DNA from: Methylotenera_A sp031399315
GTDB lineage: Bacteria; Pseudomonadota; Gammaproteobacteria; Burkholderiales; Methylophilaceae
Reading direction: 5' to 3'
Length of the DNA stretch: 38,613 bases
NCBI GenBank assembly: GCA_031399315.1
Contig: JANNOS010000043.1
Span: 1 to 38,613, forward strand
Under the pieces are notes generated by a model, which worked only from the letters and a program-made list of their open reading frames with translations, was not told the DNA's origin and ran no database searches. Below, in pieces: positions 25,554 to 32,817 of the stretch. Numbering within the stretch: position 1 is the first letter of the stretch; every line of letters starts with the position of its first letter. Position numbers and translations under genes: made by a program.

Positions 25554-25642
25554 ACTTAGTGCTTTCGCATTGAACTTAGCGCTTTAGCGCTTAGTGAAAT
25601 GGTGAAGACCTTTACGGTCTTAGCACTTAGCGAGAATGGTGA
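25554..25642. repeat. Cluster of short direct and inverted repeats in noncoding DNA
   Basis: CTTAGYG occurs four times (25555, 25575, 25590, 25626). ACTTAGYGCTTT is repeated at 25554 and 25574. A longer pair of about 20 bases lies at 25587-25605 and 25623-25642. AGCGCTTTAGCGCT (25578-25591) is a palindrome, and AAGACC/GGTCTT (25605-25621) forms a small hairpin. No reading frame runs through the area. Confidence 0.7.
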
Positions 25643-25650
25643 TACCAAGG

Positions 25651-25717
25651 ACTGGTACAGAGCGGATACTTTAATCAAGATTCACTTAAAAAGCACTTAT
25701 TTGCTCTGTATACCAGT
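25651..25717. repeat. Imperfect long-loop inverted repeat
   Basis: ACTGGTACAGAGC (25651-25663) pairs with GCTCTGTATACCAGT (25703-25717), apart from a two-base bulge. The loop is 39 bases. The rest of the 325-base gap (25491-25815) shows no gene. Confidence 0.65.
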
Positions 25718-25730
25718 ATTTAAGCCATCT

Positions 25731-25748
25731 CTTACATTTTGGTTACAT
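25731..25748 (+). promoter_or_regulatory. Direct repeat with 11-base period upstream of the secreted protein gene
   Basis: CTTACAT (25731-25737) and GTTACAT (25742-25748) are spaced one helical turn apart, the geometry of sites for OmpR/PhoB-family regulators. It lies 67 bases before the ATG at 25816. The half-site differs from the cre tag (TTCAC), so the regulator is unknown. Confidence 0.45.
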
Positions 25749-25815
25749 TAGCGCCATCAAACTGAAACATTCATTGCTTATGATGTAATCTCTTTAACAA
25801 AAGGAGATTTAAATT

Positions 25816-26169
25816 ATGAATCAAAAGTTCATTAAAAGTGCTGTACTAGGTGGTTTAGTAGCAAGCTCATTAGTATTAGGTTCTTTTAAAGCTAATGCTG
25901 CTGGCTTTCATGCAGGTAGTAACAATAACGGTATTGCCGTTTCATCAGACAAATTTTATCAAGTGTTGGCTAAAACCAATATGGATCGCCTGGGCTACAA
26001 CTTCGGTGCGCCAGATGAAATTCAAACGCTGAAAGACACCACAGGCGCTAAAGTAGGCTCTGTCTGGGTTTATCATAATGCTGTGCAAAAAGAGGATGGA
26101 AAACAAGATGCGCACTTTGTGATTATTGATGGTAAGTTGCAATACGCAACTTTATCTGATGCCTCATAA
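25816..26169 (+). CDS. Small secreted protein of unknown function
   Basis: This 117-residue protein has a clear signal peptide: Lys near the start, a hydrophobic core AVLGGLVASSLVLGSF, and a likely cut after ANA near residue 28. The mature part of about 89 residues includes LGYNFGAPDEIQTLKD and GSVWVYHNAV, which recalls the small BamE/SmpA-like fold (a G-x-P turn followed by a WxY strand), but this is a weak similarity read by eye. The start has AAGGAGA 8 bases upstream. A strong terminator follows, so it is its own transcription unit directly before creB. Periplasmic location is likely. Confidence 0.75.
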   Translation: MNQKFIKSAVLGGLVASSLVLGSFKANAAGFHAGSNNNGIAVSSDKFYQVLAKTNMDRLGYNFGAPDEIQTLKDTTGAKVGSVWVYHNAVQKEDGKQDAHFVIIDGKLQYATLSDAS

Positions 26170-26210
26170 GCACTTTTAACTTTAGTCGGATTATTAATCT
26201 GACCCTAATA

Positions 26211-26234
26211 AAAGCCCGCCACTGCGGGCTTTTT
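26211..26234 (+). terminator. Rho-independent terminator
   Basis: AGCCCGC (26213-26219) and GCGGGCT (26224-26230) pair around a 4-base loop, with flanking A and T runs. It separates the secreted protein gene from creB. Confidence 0.9.
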
Positions 26235-26271
26235 AGTTTTCGCTCGTCATAACATCACAATCTCATCTAAA

Positions 26272-26949
26272 ATGGCAGCTATGCCTCAACATATTCTTAT
26301 AGTAGAAGACGAATTAGCGATTGCAGAAACCCTGATTTACGTTTTTAAAGATGCGGGGTTTACAACCACGCATAAGTTTTTAGGTAGTGAGGCGATTGCA
26401 GAAGTGAGCAACAAGCCAATTGATTTTGTGATATTAGATGTAGGCTTGCCAGACATGACTGGCTTTGAGGTATGCACGCAAATTCGCAAAAGTTCAAACA
26501 TCCCCATTTTGTTTTTAACGGCGCGCAACCACGAGATTGACCGTATTGTAGGTTTGGAAATTGGCGCAGATGATTACGTCACCAAACCGTTTAGTCCGCG
26601 TGAAGTGGTGACTAGAGTAAAAACCATTTTACGCCGTACTGAGCTAATCCCTATTAAACAATCTAGTCAGTTTTCTGTAGATGAAATTGCGAATCGAATT
26701 GTATATTGCGGGCATTATTTAGCGCTAACGCGTTATGAATTTTTATTACTCAAAACGCTTGTTAACCAGCCACAGCGGGTGTATTCGAGGGATCAGCTCA
26801 TGGATACTGTGTGGGCAAATGCTGAAAACACATTAGAGCGCACAGTGGATGCTCACATTAAAACACTGCGTGCAAAACTGCGACAAATAGATGCTGCCAG
26901 TGAAATGATTGTCACACACCGCGGCATGGGTTATAGCCTGCTTGCATGA
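26272..26949 (+). CDS. creB: Response regulator CreB (OmpR family)
   Basis: This 225-residue regulator has a receiver domain with the acidic pair at 12-13 (VEDE), the phosphorylated Asp56 in VILDVGLPDMTGFE, Thr83 and Lys105 (DDYVTKPFSPRE). A winged-helix DNA-binding domain of the OmpR type follows and ends THRGMGYSLLA. The stretch LFLTARNHEIDRIVGLEIGADDYV is very like E. coli CreB, which senses through CreC and binds TTCAC direct repeats. The ATG at 26281 is an alternative start. Its stop overlaps the creC start as ATGA. No cre tag was found before creB itself. Confidence 0.92.
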   Translation: MAAMPQHILIVEDELAIAETLIYVFKDAGFTTTHKFLGSEAIAEVSNKPIDFVILDVGLPDMTGFEVCTQIRKSSNIPILFLTARNHEIDRIVGLEIGADDYVTKPFSPREVVTRVKTILRRTELIPIKQSSQFSVDEIANRIVYCGHYLALTRYEFLLLKTLVNQPQRVYSRDQLMDTVWANAENTLERTVDAHIKTLRAKLRQIDAASEMIVTHRGMGYSLLA

Positions 26950-28388
26950 AAATAAGCCTTAAAATATTCTTGGGTTATTTTTTACTGGTGGGTTTAGCTG
27001 CTTGGTTTGTGCTGACTATTTTTGTAGAAGAAGTGAAACCAGGTGTGCGCCAAGCCATGGAAGACACCTTGGTGGACACGGCCAATGTGTTAGCAGAATT
27101 TGCTGCACCTGATGTGAAAACAGGCAATATTCAAACTGGCGCTTTTGCGCAAAGTTTGGCGCAATATAAAGCAAGAGCTGCCAAAGCTAATATTTGGGGT
27201 GTAAAAAAGCAATCTGCTGATTACCGTGTTTACATCACAAATACCAAAGGCATCGTCACCTTCGATTCTGCAAACCTAGCCCTTGGGCAAGATTATTCGC
27301 GCTGGAACGATGTTTACCTAACGCTGCGAGGCAAATACGGTGTGCGTTCAAGTCCAATGGTGGCAGGTAACGAAAAAGGTGATACGGTGATGTACATTGC
27401 AGCGCCAATTCGTGATGGTAAAAAAATTATTGGCAGCCTAACCGTAGCCAAAGCGAATCGCACGTTGCTGCCATTTATTGAACGTGCGCAAAATAAAATT
27501 ATTCGTTGGGGGGCGCTATTGCTGGTGCTTTCGCTTATCATCGGCGCACTATTCACTTGGCGCTTTACCCGCAAAATTAATGCCTTGCGCGAATATGCCA
27601 TTAAAGTTTCCAAAGGTGAAAAGACCATCGCGCCTACCTCTAGCAATGACGAACTGAGTGAGCTGGCAGCTGCCATGCAAAGTATGCGAAACGAGCTGGA
27701 TGGAAAGCAATATTTGCAAGAAAATGTGCAGCATTTAACGCATGAGCTAAAAAGCCCTATCACCGCTATTCAAGGCGCAGTCGAGTTAATTTCGCCCAAC
27801 ATGCCAGCGGCCGACCAAACGCGTTTTTTGGCGCAAATTAAAACGCAATCTAGCCGCGTGCAAACCATTATTCAAAACATGTTGGGTTTGGCATCGCTAG
27901 AGCATCAACAACAACTCAGCCAAGTGAGTCAGGTAAACTTGTATGATTTAATTCAAATCCAAATCAACCATTTAGCTGAAAAAACACATGCTCTAGGAGC
28001 CAATATCCATACGGCTTGTAGGGCAGATATTTTCATCAATGCAGATGGCTTTTTGCTTGGTCAAGCAATTTATAATCTGCTTGAAAACGCGTTGGACTTT
28101 AGTCCCCAAAATAGTGAAATAAAAGTGAGCGTAACTGAAGAAAGTAATCAAATTCAGATAATCGTTATTGACCAAGGCATGGGCATTCCCGATTATGCTT
28201 TAGATAAAATATTTGATAAATTTTACTCGCTACCACGCCCAGCTTATTCTAAAAACGGGCAGCAAAAAAGCACAGGCTTAGGCTTAAACTTTGTGCAAGA
28301 AGTAGCTAAATTGCATGGCGGTAGTGTAACTTTAAACAACCATGCAGATGGCGGCGCAATTGCAATTCTCACTCTAAATAAACCCTAA
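26946..28388 (+). CDS. creC: Sensor histidine kinase CreC
   Basis: This 480-residue kinase has a first membrane helix at about 7-27, a periplasmic sensor part to about 185, a second helix at 186-206, a HAMP region, and the phosphoacceptor His266 in LTHELKSPITAIQG. The ATPase domain shows the N box (NLLENALDFSP), the G1 box DQGMGIP and the G2 box GLGLNFV. The HELKSPIT motif and the pairing with CreB and CreD identify it as CreC. In enterics CreC responds to carbon and energy state, and in Pseudomonas and Aeromonas to beta-lactam or cell-wall stress; the signal here is not known. Confidence 0.93.
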   Translation: MKISLKIFLGYFLLVGLAAWFVLTIFVEEVKPGVRQAMEDTLVDTANVLAEFAAPDVKTGNIQTGAFAQSLAQYKARAAKANIWGVKKQSADYRVYITNTKGIVTFDSANLALGQDYSRWNDVYLTLRGKYGVRSSPMVAGNEKGDTVMYIAAPIRDGKKIIGSLTVAKANRTLLPFIERAQNKIIRWGALLLVLSLIIGALFTWRFTRKINALREYAIKVSKGEKTIAPTSSNDELSELAAAMQSMRNELDGKQYLQENVQHLTHELKSPITAIQGAVELISPNMPAADQTRFLAQIKTQSSRVQTIIQNMLGLASLEHQQQLSQVSQVNLYDLIQIQINHLAEKTHALGANIHTACRADIFINADGFLLGQAIYNLLENALDFSPQNSEIKVSVTEESNQIQIIVIDQGMGIPDYALDKIFDKFYSLPRPAYSKNGQQKSTGLGLNFVQEVAKLHGGSVTLNNHADGGAIAILTLNKP

Positions 28389-28390
28389 TC

Positions 28391-28406
28391 TTCACATTCA
28401 GTTCAC
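28391..28406 (+). promoter_or_regulatory. cre tag: CreB binding site before creD
   Basis: TTCAC (28391-28395), six bases, TTCAC (28402-28406) is an exact match to the published CreB site TTCAC-N6-TTCAC. It lies 66 bases before the creD ATG and just after the creC stop, which suggests that creD and the peptidase gene are induced by phosphorylated CreB from their own promoter. Confidence 0.88.
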
Positions 28407-28472
28407 ACAACCGCATCACCTCTTCATTTAGCTCAAATATCCTGCTAACTCCTATCAATCAAGGGGTTAATC

Positions 28473-29846
28473 ATGAATCGGTCTTTTATTTTTAAAATCA
28501 TTGGCATGCTGGCGCTCATTACGCTGATGTCAATTGCAGTAAGCTACGTCAACGGCATTATTATAGAACGGCAACAAAGGCAGTTTGAGGTAAAAGCCGA
28601 TATCGCCAAAAGCTCAGCTGGCGAGCAAACACTAGTGGGACCAGTTTTGGTGATACCTTACCTAGAGGAATTTACCGAAACCACCACAGAAAATGGCATT
28701 AAAAAAATTGAAACCAAGCGTGAGCTACGCAGAGCAGTCATTTTGCCAGAGCAGCTGAATTTAGCAGGCGGCTTTACGAATGAGTTTAAAAAGCTCGGCA
28801 TCTACAAAGCCTTAACCTACCAATTAGGTGGCAATATCAAGGGAAATTTTAAATTACCAGCCAATATTAAGCTCACCGCTTACCACAACAATAGCAGCCT
28901 TACCATGCAAGCGGCGTACTTAAGCATGGGCATTAGCGACCCGCGCGGCATCACCAGCAGCCCTACAATTACTTGGGGAAACCAGTCCTTAGTATTTGAG
29001 CAAGGCAGCCAATTAAAGGCGCTGGGCAACGGTATTCATGCGCCAATTGGCATGTTGCAACATACAGCAGATACGAACATTGATTTTGAAATCAATCTTA
29101 ATTTACGCGGCACCGAGCAATTTAACTTTGCGCCTATCGCAGGCAATAATGCAGTGGCATTGCAATCAAGCTGGCAACACCCACATTTTGGTGGTAGTTT
29201 TCTGCCAGAAGCCAGCACACAAAGCATTAACGCAGGCGGTTTTAGCGCAAAATGGGCGGTGTCATCACTTTCTAGCAACAACCAAGCAACTTTTTTAAAT
29301 CAACTCAATAGTAACGAACAAACCCAAAGTTTAGAATCACTTAATATTGGCTTTGTAGAGCCTATCAACGTATATAGCCAAGCCGACCGTGCCACCAAAT
29401 ATGGCTTGTTGTTTATCGGCCTGACATTCGCAGGTTTCTTTATTTTCGAAATTTTAAAGAACCTACGCATTCACCCCGCGCAATACACATTGGTTGGGCT
29501 ATCCATGGCAATGTTCTACTTGCTACTTGTTTCGCTAGCCGAACAAATTGGCTTTGCCAGCGCTTATCTCACTGCAAGTGCTGCCTGTGTATTACTGCTG
29601 GGTTATTACTTAAGCTTTGTATTAAAAAGCAAAGCCAATGGTTTTGTGTTCGCCAGCCTACTCACCGCGCTGTATGGTGCACTGTATGGCATCCTCCAAT
29701 CCGAAGACAATGCTCTATTAATGGGTTCATTATTGGTGTTTGGCTTGCTGGCTTTGGTGATGGTGATAACGCGTAAAGTCGACTGGTATCAAATTAGTAG
29801 CAAACCTGAGATGCCAAATATTCACTCAAGTTACGATGTGGTTTAA
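28473..29846 (+). CDS. creD: Inner membrane protein CreD
   Basis: This 457-residue protein (E. coli CreD is about 450) has one N-terminal membrane helix (about 7-27), a large periplasmic domain to about residue 300, and a cluster of about five to six C-terminal helices beginning near KYGLLFIGLTFAGFFIF. The stretches GPVLVIPY, VLPEQLNLAGG and FVEPINVYSQADRATKYGLLFIGLTF in pieces are typical of the family. In enterics and pseudomonads creD is the most strongly CreBC-induced gene and affects envelope integrity and colicin or beta-lactam tolerance. AAGGGG lies 6 bases before the ATG. The cre tag stands upstream and an M23 peptidase gene starts 2 bases after the stop. Confidence 0.94.
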   Translation: MNRSFIFKIIGMLALITLMSIAVSYVNGIIIERQQRQFEVKADIAKSSAGEQTLVGPVLVIPYLEEFTETTTENGIKKIETKRELRRAVILPEQLNLAGGFTNEFKKLGIYKALTYQLGGNIKGNFKLPANIKLTAYHNNSSLTMQAAYLSMGISDPRGITSSPTITWGNQSLVFEQGSQLKALGNGIHAPIGMLQHTADTNIDFEINLNLRGTEQFNFAPIAGNNAVALQSSWQHPHFGGSFLPEASTQSINAGGFSAKWAVSSLSSNNQATFLNQLNSNEQTQSLESLNIGFVEPINVYSQADRATKYGLLFIGLTFAGFFIFEILKNLRIHPAQYTLVGLSMAMFYLLLVSLAEQIGFASAYLTASAACVLLLGYYLSFVLKSKANGFVFASLLTALYGALYGILQSEDNALLMGSLLVFGLLALVMVITRKVDWYQISSKPEMPNIHSSYDVV

Positions 29847-29848
29847 GC

Positions 29849-30355
29849 ATGAAAAAGCGCATATTCATCGTATTCGCATGCATCCTCGCGCTCGGGCTTT
29901 TGTTGCCTGAGCGGGTGGCTGTGCCTGTACAGAATGCTACGTCTAAAGATTGGAACGCTTACAGCTACTGGTATTTCCCTTGGGGGAAGTCTGGCGTACA
30001 TAAAGGCATTGATATTTTTGCAGAACAAGGCACGCCCGTACTCGCATCAACGTCTGGCATTATGTTGTTTAAAGGCAATATTAAGCTAGGGGGCAATGTA
30101 ATCGCCGTCATTGGGTCAAAGTGGCGTTTATATTATTACGCACACCTGCAAAACACTGATGCACATGTTTTAGAATGGGTGAATAGCGGAGAACGCATAG
30201 GCACTGTGGGCACGACTGGCAACGCTGTTGGAAAACCTGCGCACCTGCATTTTTGTATTGTCACGCTTATCCCTAACCCTGCAGAAATTACCACAGAAAC
30301 GCAAGGCTGGAAACGCATGTTTTATGTGAACCCTAACTCAGTGCTTAAAGACTAA
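29849..30355 (+). CDS. M23-family metallopeptidase (LytM-type)
   Basis: This 168-residue protein has an N-terminal hydrophobic segment (about 5-20) that is a signal anchor or signal peptide. It carries the zinc motif HKGID (His51, Asp55) and the HLH motif (His132, His134), so all zinc ligands of an active M23 endopeptidase are present. Such enzymes cut peptide bridges or stems of peptidoglycan in the periplasm. It begins 2 bases after creD and is therefore part of the CreB-controlled unit. That placement ties peptidoglycan remodelling to the Cre response, which is not the arrangement in E. coli. Confidence 0.88.
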   Translation: MKKRIFIVFACILALGLLLPERVAVPVQNATSKDWNAYSYWYFPWGKSGVHKGIDIFAEQGTPVLASTSGIMLFKGNIKLGGNVIAVIGSKWRLYYYAHLQNTDAHVLEWVNSGERIGTVGTTGNAVGKPAHLHFCIVTLIPNPAEITTETQGWKRMFYVNPNSVLKD

Positions 30356-30365
30356 ATGAAAGAAC

Positions 30366-30641
30366 TTAAGTATTGAGATATTGCAGTATGGCTAGCAATT
30401 CATCGTTAGTCTCTGCAAAATCTTCATACTTTTTGGCCGCCCCATTATTAATTTGCGTTCTAGCGTACCAATACTTACTGTTCCACACATCACCTTCAAT
30501 TTTATGCAATACCGCGTGTATCCAATTGGAAATTGGGTCTGAGTAATCTTGCGCGATATTGTGCGACTTGTCCCAATCACCATCTTGGGCGGCTTGCACT
30601 GCAGTTTTAAGTTCGGTGATTAATAATGCAGACTTATTCAT
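30366..30641 (-). CDS. Conserved hypothetical protein, 91 residues
   Basis: This small soluble, largely helical protein has a central motif around WIHAVLHKIEGDVWNSKYWY and is rich in Trp, Asp and Asn. I recall similar short proteins of unknown function in other proteobacteria but cannot name a domain. No signal peptide or membrane segment is visible. It overlaps the end of the GIY-YIG gene by 8 bases and is the last gene of the coaD-side operon, convergent with the M23 peptidase gene 10 bases away. The overlap with a real gene and the normal composition support it as coding. Confidence 0.7.
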   Translation of the reverse strand: MNKSALLITELKTAVQAAQDGDWDKSHNIAQDYSDPISNWIHAVLHKIEGDVWNSKYWYARTQINNGAAKKYEDFAETNDELLAILQYLNT

Positions 30642-30915
30642 TTTCAGATTTGAAATACTGTAGTTTTTTAGTTCTTGGTAGTGCTTTTAACTGCGCCTCA
30701 GCAACACTAGCGGTGGATCTATCCACATATAATTTTGAAGCGATGATTTTAATGGGTGGGTTGGCGCGTGTATAACGTGCGCCTTTGCCAGACGAATGTG
30801 CGGCAAACCGCGCGGGTAAATCGTTCGTAATGCCTGCGTAATAAGCACCGTTATTGCACTCTAGTAAGTATAAAACCCAAAACATATTGTTAGCGGGGAT
30901 ACTCAGCTCGGTCAT
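30634..30915 (-). CDS. GIY-YIG domain protein (UPF0213/YhbQ-like)
   Basis: This protein of 93 residues has the single GIY-YIG domain. WVLYLLECNNGAYYAGITND holds the two strands that correspond to GIY and YIG, and RFAAHSSGKGARYTR holds the conserved Arg and following helix. Family members of this size (YhbQ) are nuclease-like and sometimes cut structured or damaged nucleic acids, but the cell role is unsettled. I start it at the ATG at 30915, which overlaps the gloA stop as TGATG. It belongs to the run gloA, GIY-YIG, 91-residue gene. Confidence 0.85.
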   Translation of the reverse strand: MTELSIPANNMFWVLYLLECNNGAYYAGITNDLPARFAAHSSGKGARYTRANPPIKIIASKLYVDRSTASVAEAQLKALPRTKKLQYFKSENE

Positions 30916-31316
30916 CACCGAGGATACTCAATGCTACCTTTTTGAATAAATTCTATTTTATAGCCGTCCGGGTCTTCTACAAACGCAATAATAATGGTAC
31001 CGTGTTTCATCGGCCCAGCTTCACGCACGACTTTGCCACCTTTGGCTTTTACCTTGTCACATGCAGCATAGGCATCATCCACTTCAAGCGCAATGTGTCC
31101 GTAGGCACCACCCATCTCGTAACTGGTTTTGCCGTAGTTGTAGGTAAGCTCTAATACGGTATTGTCGTACTCATTCCCATAGCCCACGAAAGCTAGCGTA
31201 AACTCACCATCGGGGTAGTCGTGCTGACGAATCAGCTTCATGCCTAGCACTTCGGTATAAAAGGCGATTGAACGGTCTAAATCACCGACACGCAGCATGG
31301 TGTGTAAAATTCTCAT
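30915..31316 (-). CDS. gloA: Lactoylglutathione lyase (glyoxalase I)
   Basis: This 133-residue enzyme converts the hemithioacetal of methylglyoxal and glutathione to S-lactoylglutathione. The four metal ligands of the E. coli enzyme, His5, Glu56, His74 and Glu122, are all at the same positions. The opening MRILHTMLRVGDLDRSIAFY is typical. It has GGAGAG before the ATG, and follows the ferredoxin gene by 2 bases. Confidence 0.97.
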   Translation of the reverse strand: MRILHTMLRVGDLDRSIAFYTEVLGMKLIRQHDYPDGEFTLAFVGYGNEYDNTVLELTYNYGKTSYEMGGAYGHIALEVDDAYAACDKVKAKGGKVVREAGPMKHGTIIIAFVEDPDGYKIEFIQKGSIEYPR

Positions 31317-31318
31317 TT

Positions 31319-31582
31319 TTACTCTCCTTGATTACGATTTGATGTAATCGTGTAGTATTTTTGCATTAATTGTTCTTGGGTTTCCAACACATCTGGGTTT
31401 AGCGGAATACAATCCACAGGGCACACTGCTACGCATTGCGGTTTATCAAAATGGCCAACACATTCGGTGCATAAATTGGGGTTAATTTCGTATATTTCTT
31501 GCCCCTGATAAATGGCGTCGTTAGGGCATTCTGGCTCGCAAACATCACAATTGATGCACTCGTCAGTGATATAAAGTGCCAC
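31319..31582 (-). CDS. YfhL-family 4Fe-4S ferredoxin, GTG start
   Basis: This 87-residue protein has two 4Fe-4S cluster motifs: Cys9, Cys12, Cys15, Cys19 and Cys38, Cys41, Cys50, Cys54, with an extra Cys58. The longer gap in the second motif (CVGHFDKPQC) and the C-terminal helix are YfhL traits. The start codon is GTG at 31582, since the conserved N terminus begins there and AGGT precedes it; there is no ATG nearby. The gene follows coaD by 12 bases, a common order in betaproteobacteria. The electron partner is not known. Confidence 0.93.
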   Translation of the reverse strand: MALYITDECINCDVCEPECPNDAIYQGQEIYEINPNLCTECVGHFDKPQCVAVCPVDCIPLNPDVLETQEQLMQKYYTITSNRNQGE

Positions 31583-31594
31583 TATTTTACCTGC

Positions 31595-32086
31595 CTACTC
31601 TTTACCTAGTTTACTCTTGATGGCGGCATCTACCGTTGGCGACACAAACTGATGCACATCACCATCCAGCGTCGCGACTTCACGCACTAAAGTAGAAGAT
31701 ACGAACATATATTGTTCAGATGGTGTTAAAAATATGGTTTCCAACTTAGGAAACAGCTTGCGATTCATGCCTGCCAATTGAAATTCGTATTCAAAATCAC
31801 TGGCCGCACGCAAGCCACGAATGACCATTTGTGCACTTTGCGCTTGCACAAATTCCATCAGTAAACCACTAAAGCCCACCACCTTAATATTCTCAGCCGT
31901 TTTAAATACATTTTGTGCCAACGACACGCGTTCTTGAAAGCTAAACAAGGTGCGCTTATTCGTGCTGCCCGCTACCGCCACAATCACTTCGTCAAATAAC
32001 GCAGCTGCGCGATGCACAATATCTTCATGTCCCAAGGTAATAGGGTCGAAGGTGCCAGGATAAACGGCGATTCTATTCTTACTCAT
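31595..32086 (-). CDS. coaD: Phosphopantetheine adenylyltransferase
   Basis: This 163-residue enzyme makes dephospho-CoA from phosphopantetheine and ATP. The nucleotidyltransferase motif TLGH is at 17-20 within VYPGTFDPITLGH, RGLRAASDFEYE and the ATP-binding SSTLVREVA are conserved. Length is normal. AAAGG lies before the ATG. A strong hairpin separates it from rsmD upstream, so it probably has its own promoter in the 50 bases between the hairpin and its start. Confidence 0.97.
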   Translation of the reverse strand: MSKNRIAVYPGTFDPITLGHEDIVHRAAALFDEVIVAVAGSTNKRTLFSFQERVSLAQNVFKTAENIKVVGFSGLLMEFVQAQSAQMVIRGLRAASDFEYEFQLAGMNRKLFPKLETIFLTPSEQYMFVSSTLVREVATLDGDVHQFVSPTVDAAIKSKLGKE

Positions 32087-32135
32087 AGTAAAAACCTTTT
32101 TACTTAAATTGATGGTTATTTTAAACCTAAATATC

Positions 32136-32175
32136 TAAAAACTCGTCATTCCCGCGAAAGCGGGAATGACGAGTT
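32136..32175 (-). terminator. 16-base perfect hairpin terminator at the end of rsmD
   Basis: Bases 32140-32155 and 32160-32175 pair perfectly around a GAAA tetraloop. On the minus strand a run of five T follows (32137-32141). The stem covers the rsmD stop codon at 32174-32176. The core CATTCCCGC/GCGGGAATG resembles a palindromic unit common between proteobacterial genes, so it may be a dispersed repeat used as terminator. Confidence 0.88.
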
Positions 32176-32758
32176 AAGTAATATTTGATAATAAATGATA
32201 GAACACATTGCCCGCTTTGTTTTGTTTCACAACTTGCCAATTTTCGCTTTGTTTAATCTCATACTCAGCTTCTACATACACCACACCATCGCAACTCAAG
32301 TGTTGATTTAACATGGGCAATAGCTTATCTAACCAAGATTTATTGTAAGGCGGATCACAAAAAATAACGTCAAACTTTTGCACGGATTTTTGTGTATCTT
32401 GTGCTAAAAACTGTAGTGCATCTTGGTTTAAAATTTGGCAGTTTTCTGCCTTCAACAGCGATTGGTTTTGAACAAGTGACTGATAAGCAGCACGGGAGTT
32501 TTCAATCATCGTCACACTTTTTGCGTTACGTGAAAGCGCCTCAAACCCAAAAGCACCCGTACCTGCGAACAAATCTAAGCAGGTTTTGCCTGTTAAGTCT
32601 TGCCCCAACCAATTAAACACAGTGATGCGCACACGCTCTGGCGTGGGGCGTAAACCTTCAACATCAGGAAATTTGAGCAATCGGCTACGCCAGACACCTG
32701 CGTTAATCCTAACTACGTTTTTTGCTGAAGCTGTTTTTAATGTCTGTGTTTTTGCCAA
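32174..32758 (-). CDS. rsmD: 16S rRNA (guanine966-N2)-methyltransferase, TTG start
   Basis: This 194-residue protein methylates G966 of 16S rRNA. It has the RsmD N-terminal part RINAGVWRSRLL and RPTPERVRITVFNWL, the SAM motif DLFAGTGAFGFEAL, and the catalytic motif CDPPYN. There is no in-frame ATG before the conserved part; TTG at 32758 gives the normal length. The stop codon lies inside a strong hairpin. It follows the M16 pair on the same strand, 59 bases downstream. Confidence 0.93.
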   Translation of the reverse strand: MAKTQTLKTASAKNVVRINAGVWRSRLLKFPDVEGLRPTPERVRITVFNWLGQDLTGKTCLDLFAGTGAFGFEALSRNAKSVTMIENSRAAYQSLVQNQSLLKAENCQILNQDALQFLAQDTQKSVQKFDVIFCDPPYNKSWLDKLLPMLNQHLSCDGVVYVEAEYEIKQSENWQVVKQNKAGNVFYHLLSNIT

Positions 32759-32817
32759 AATAGGCGCGCCAAAATAAAAAGCATTAAAATAAAGTGCTTA
32801 TTTTAACGCTTAATTAA

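Noticed and set aside
25595..25606. GTGAA-N3-GTGAA as a reversed cre tag
   Set aside because: The spacing is 3 bases, not 6, so the two half-sites would not be on the same face of the helix.
27314..27763. 149-codon minus-strand frame inside creC
   Set aside because: It is antisense to conserved kinase sequence, and no domain is recognisable.
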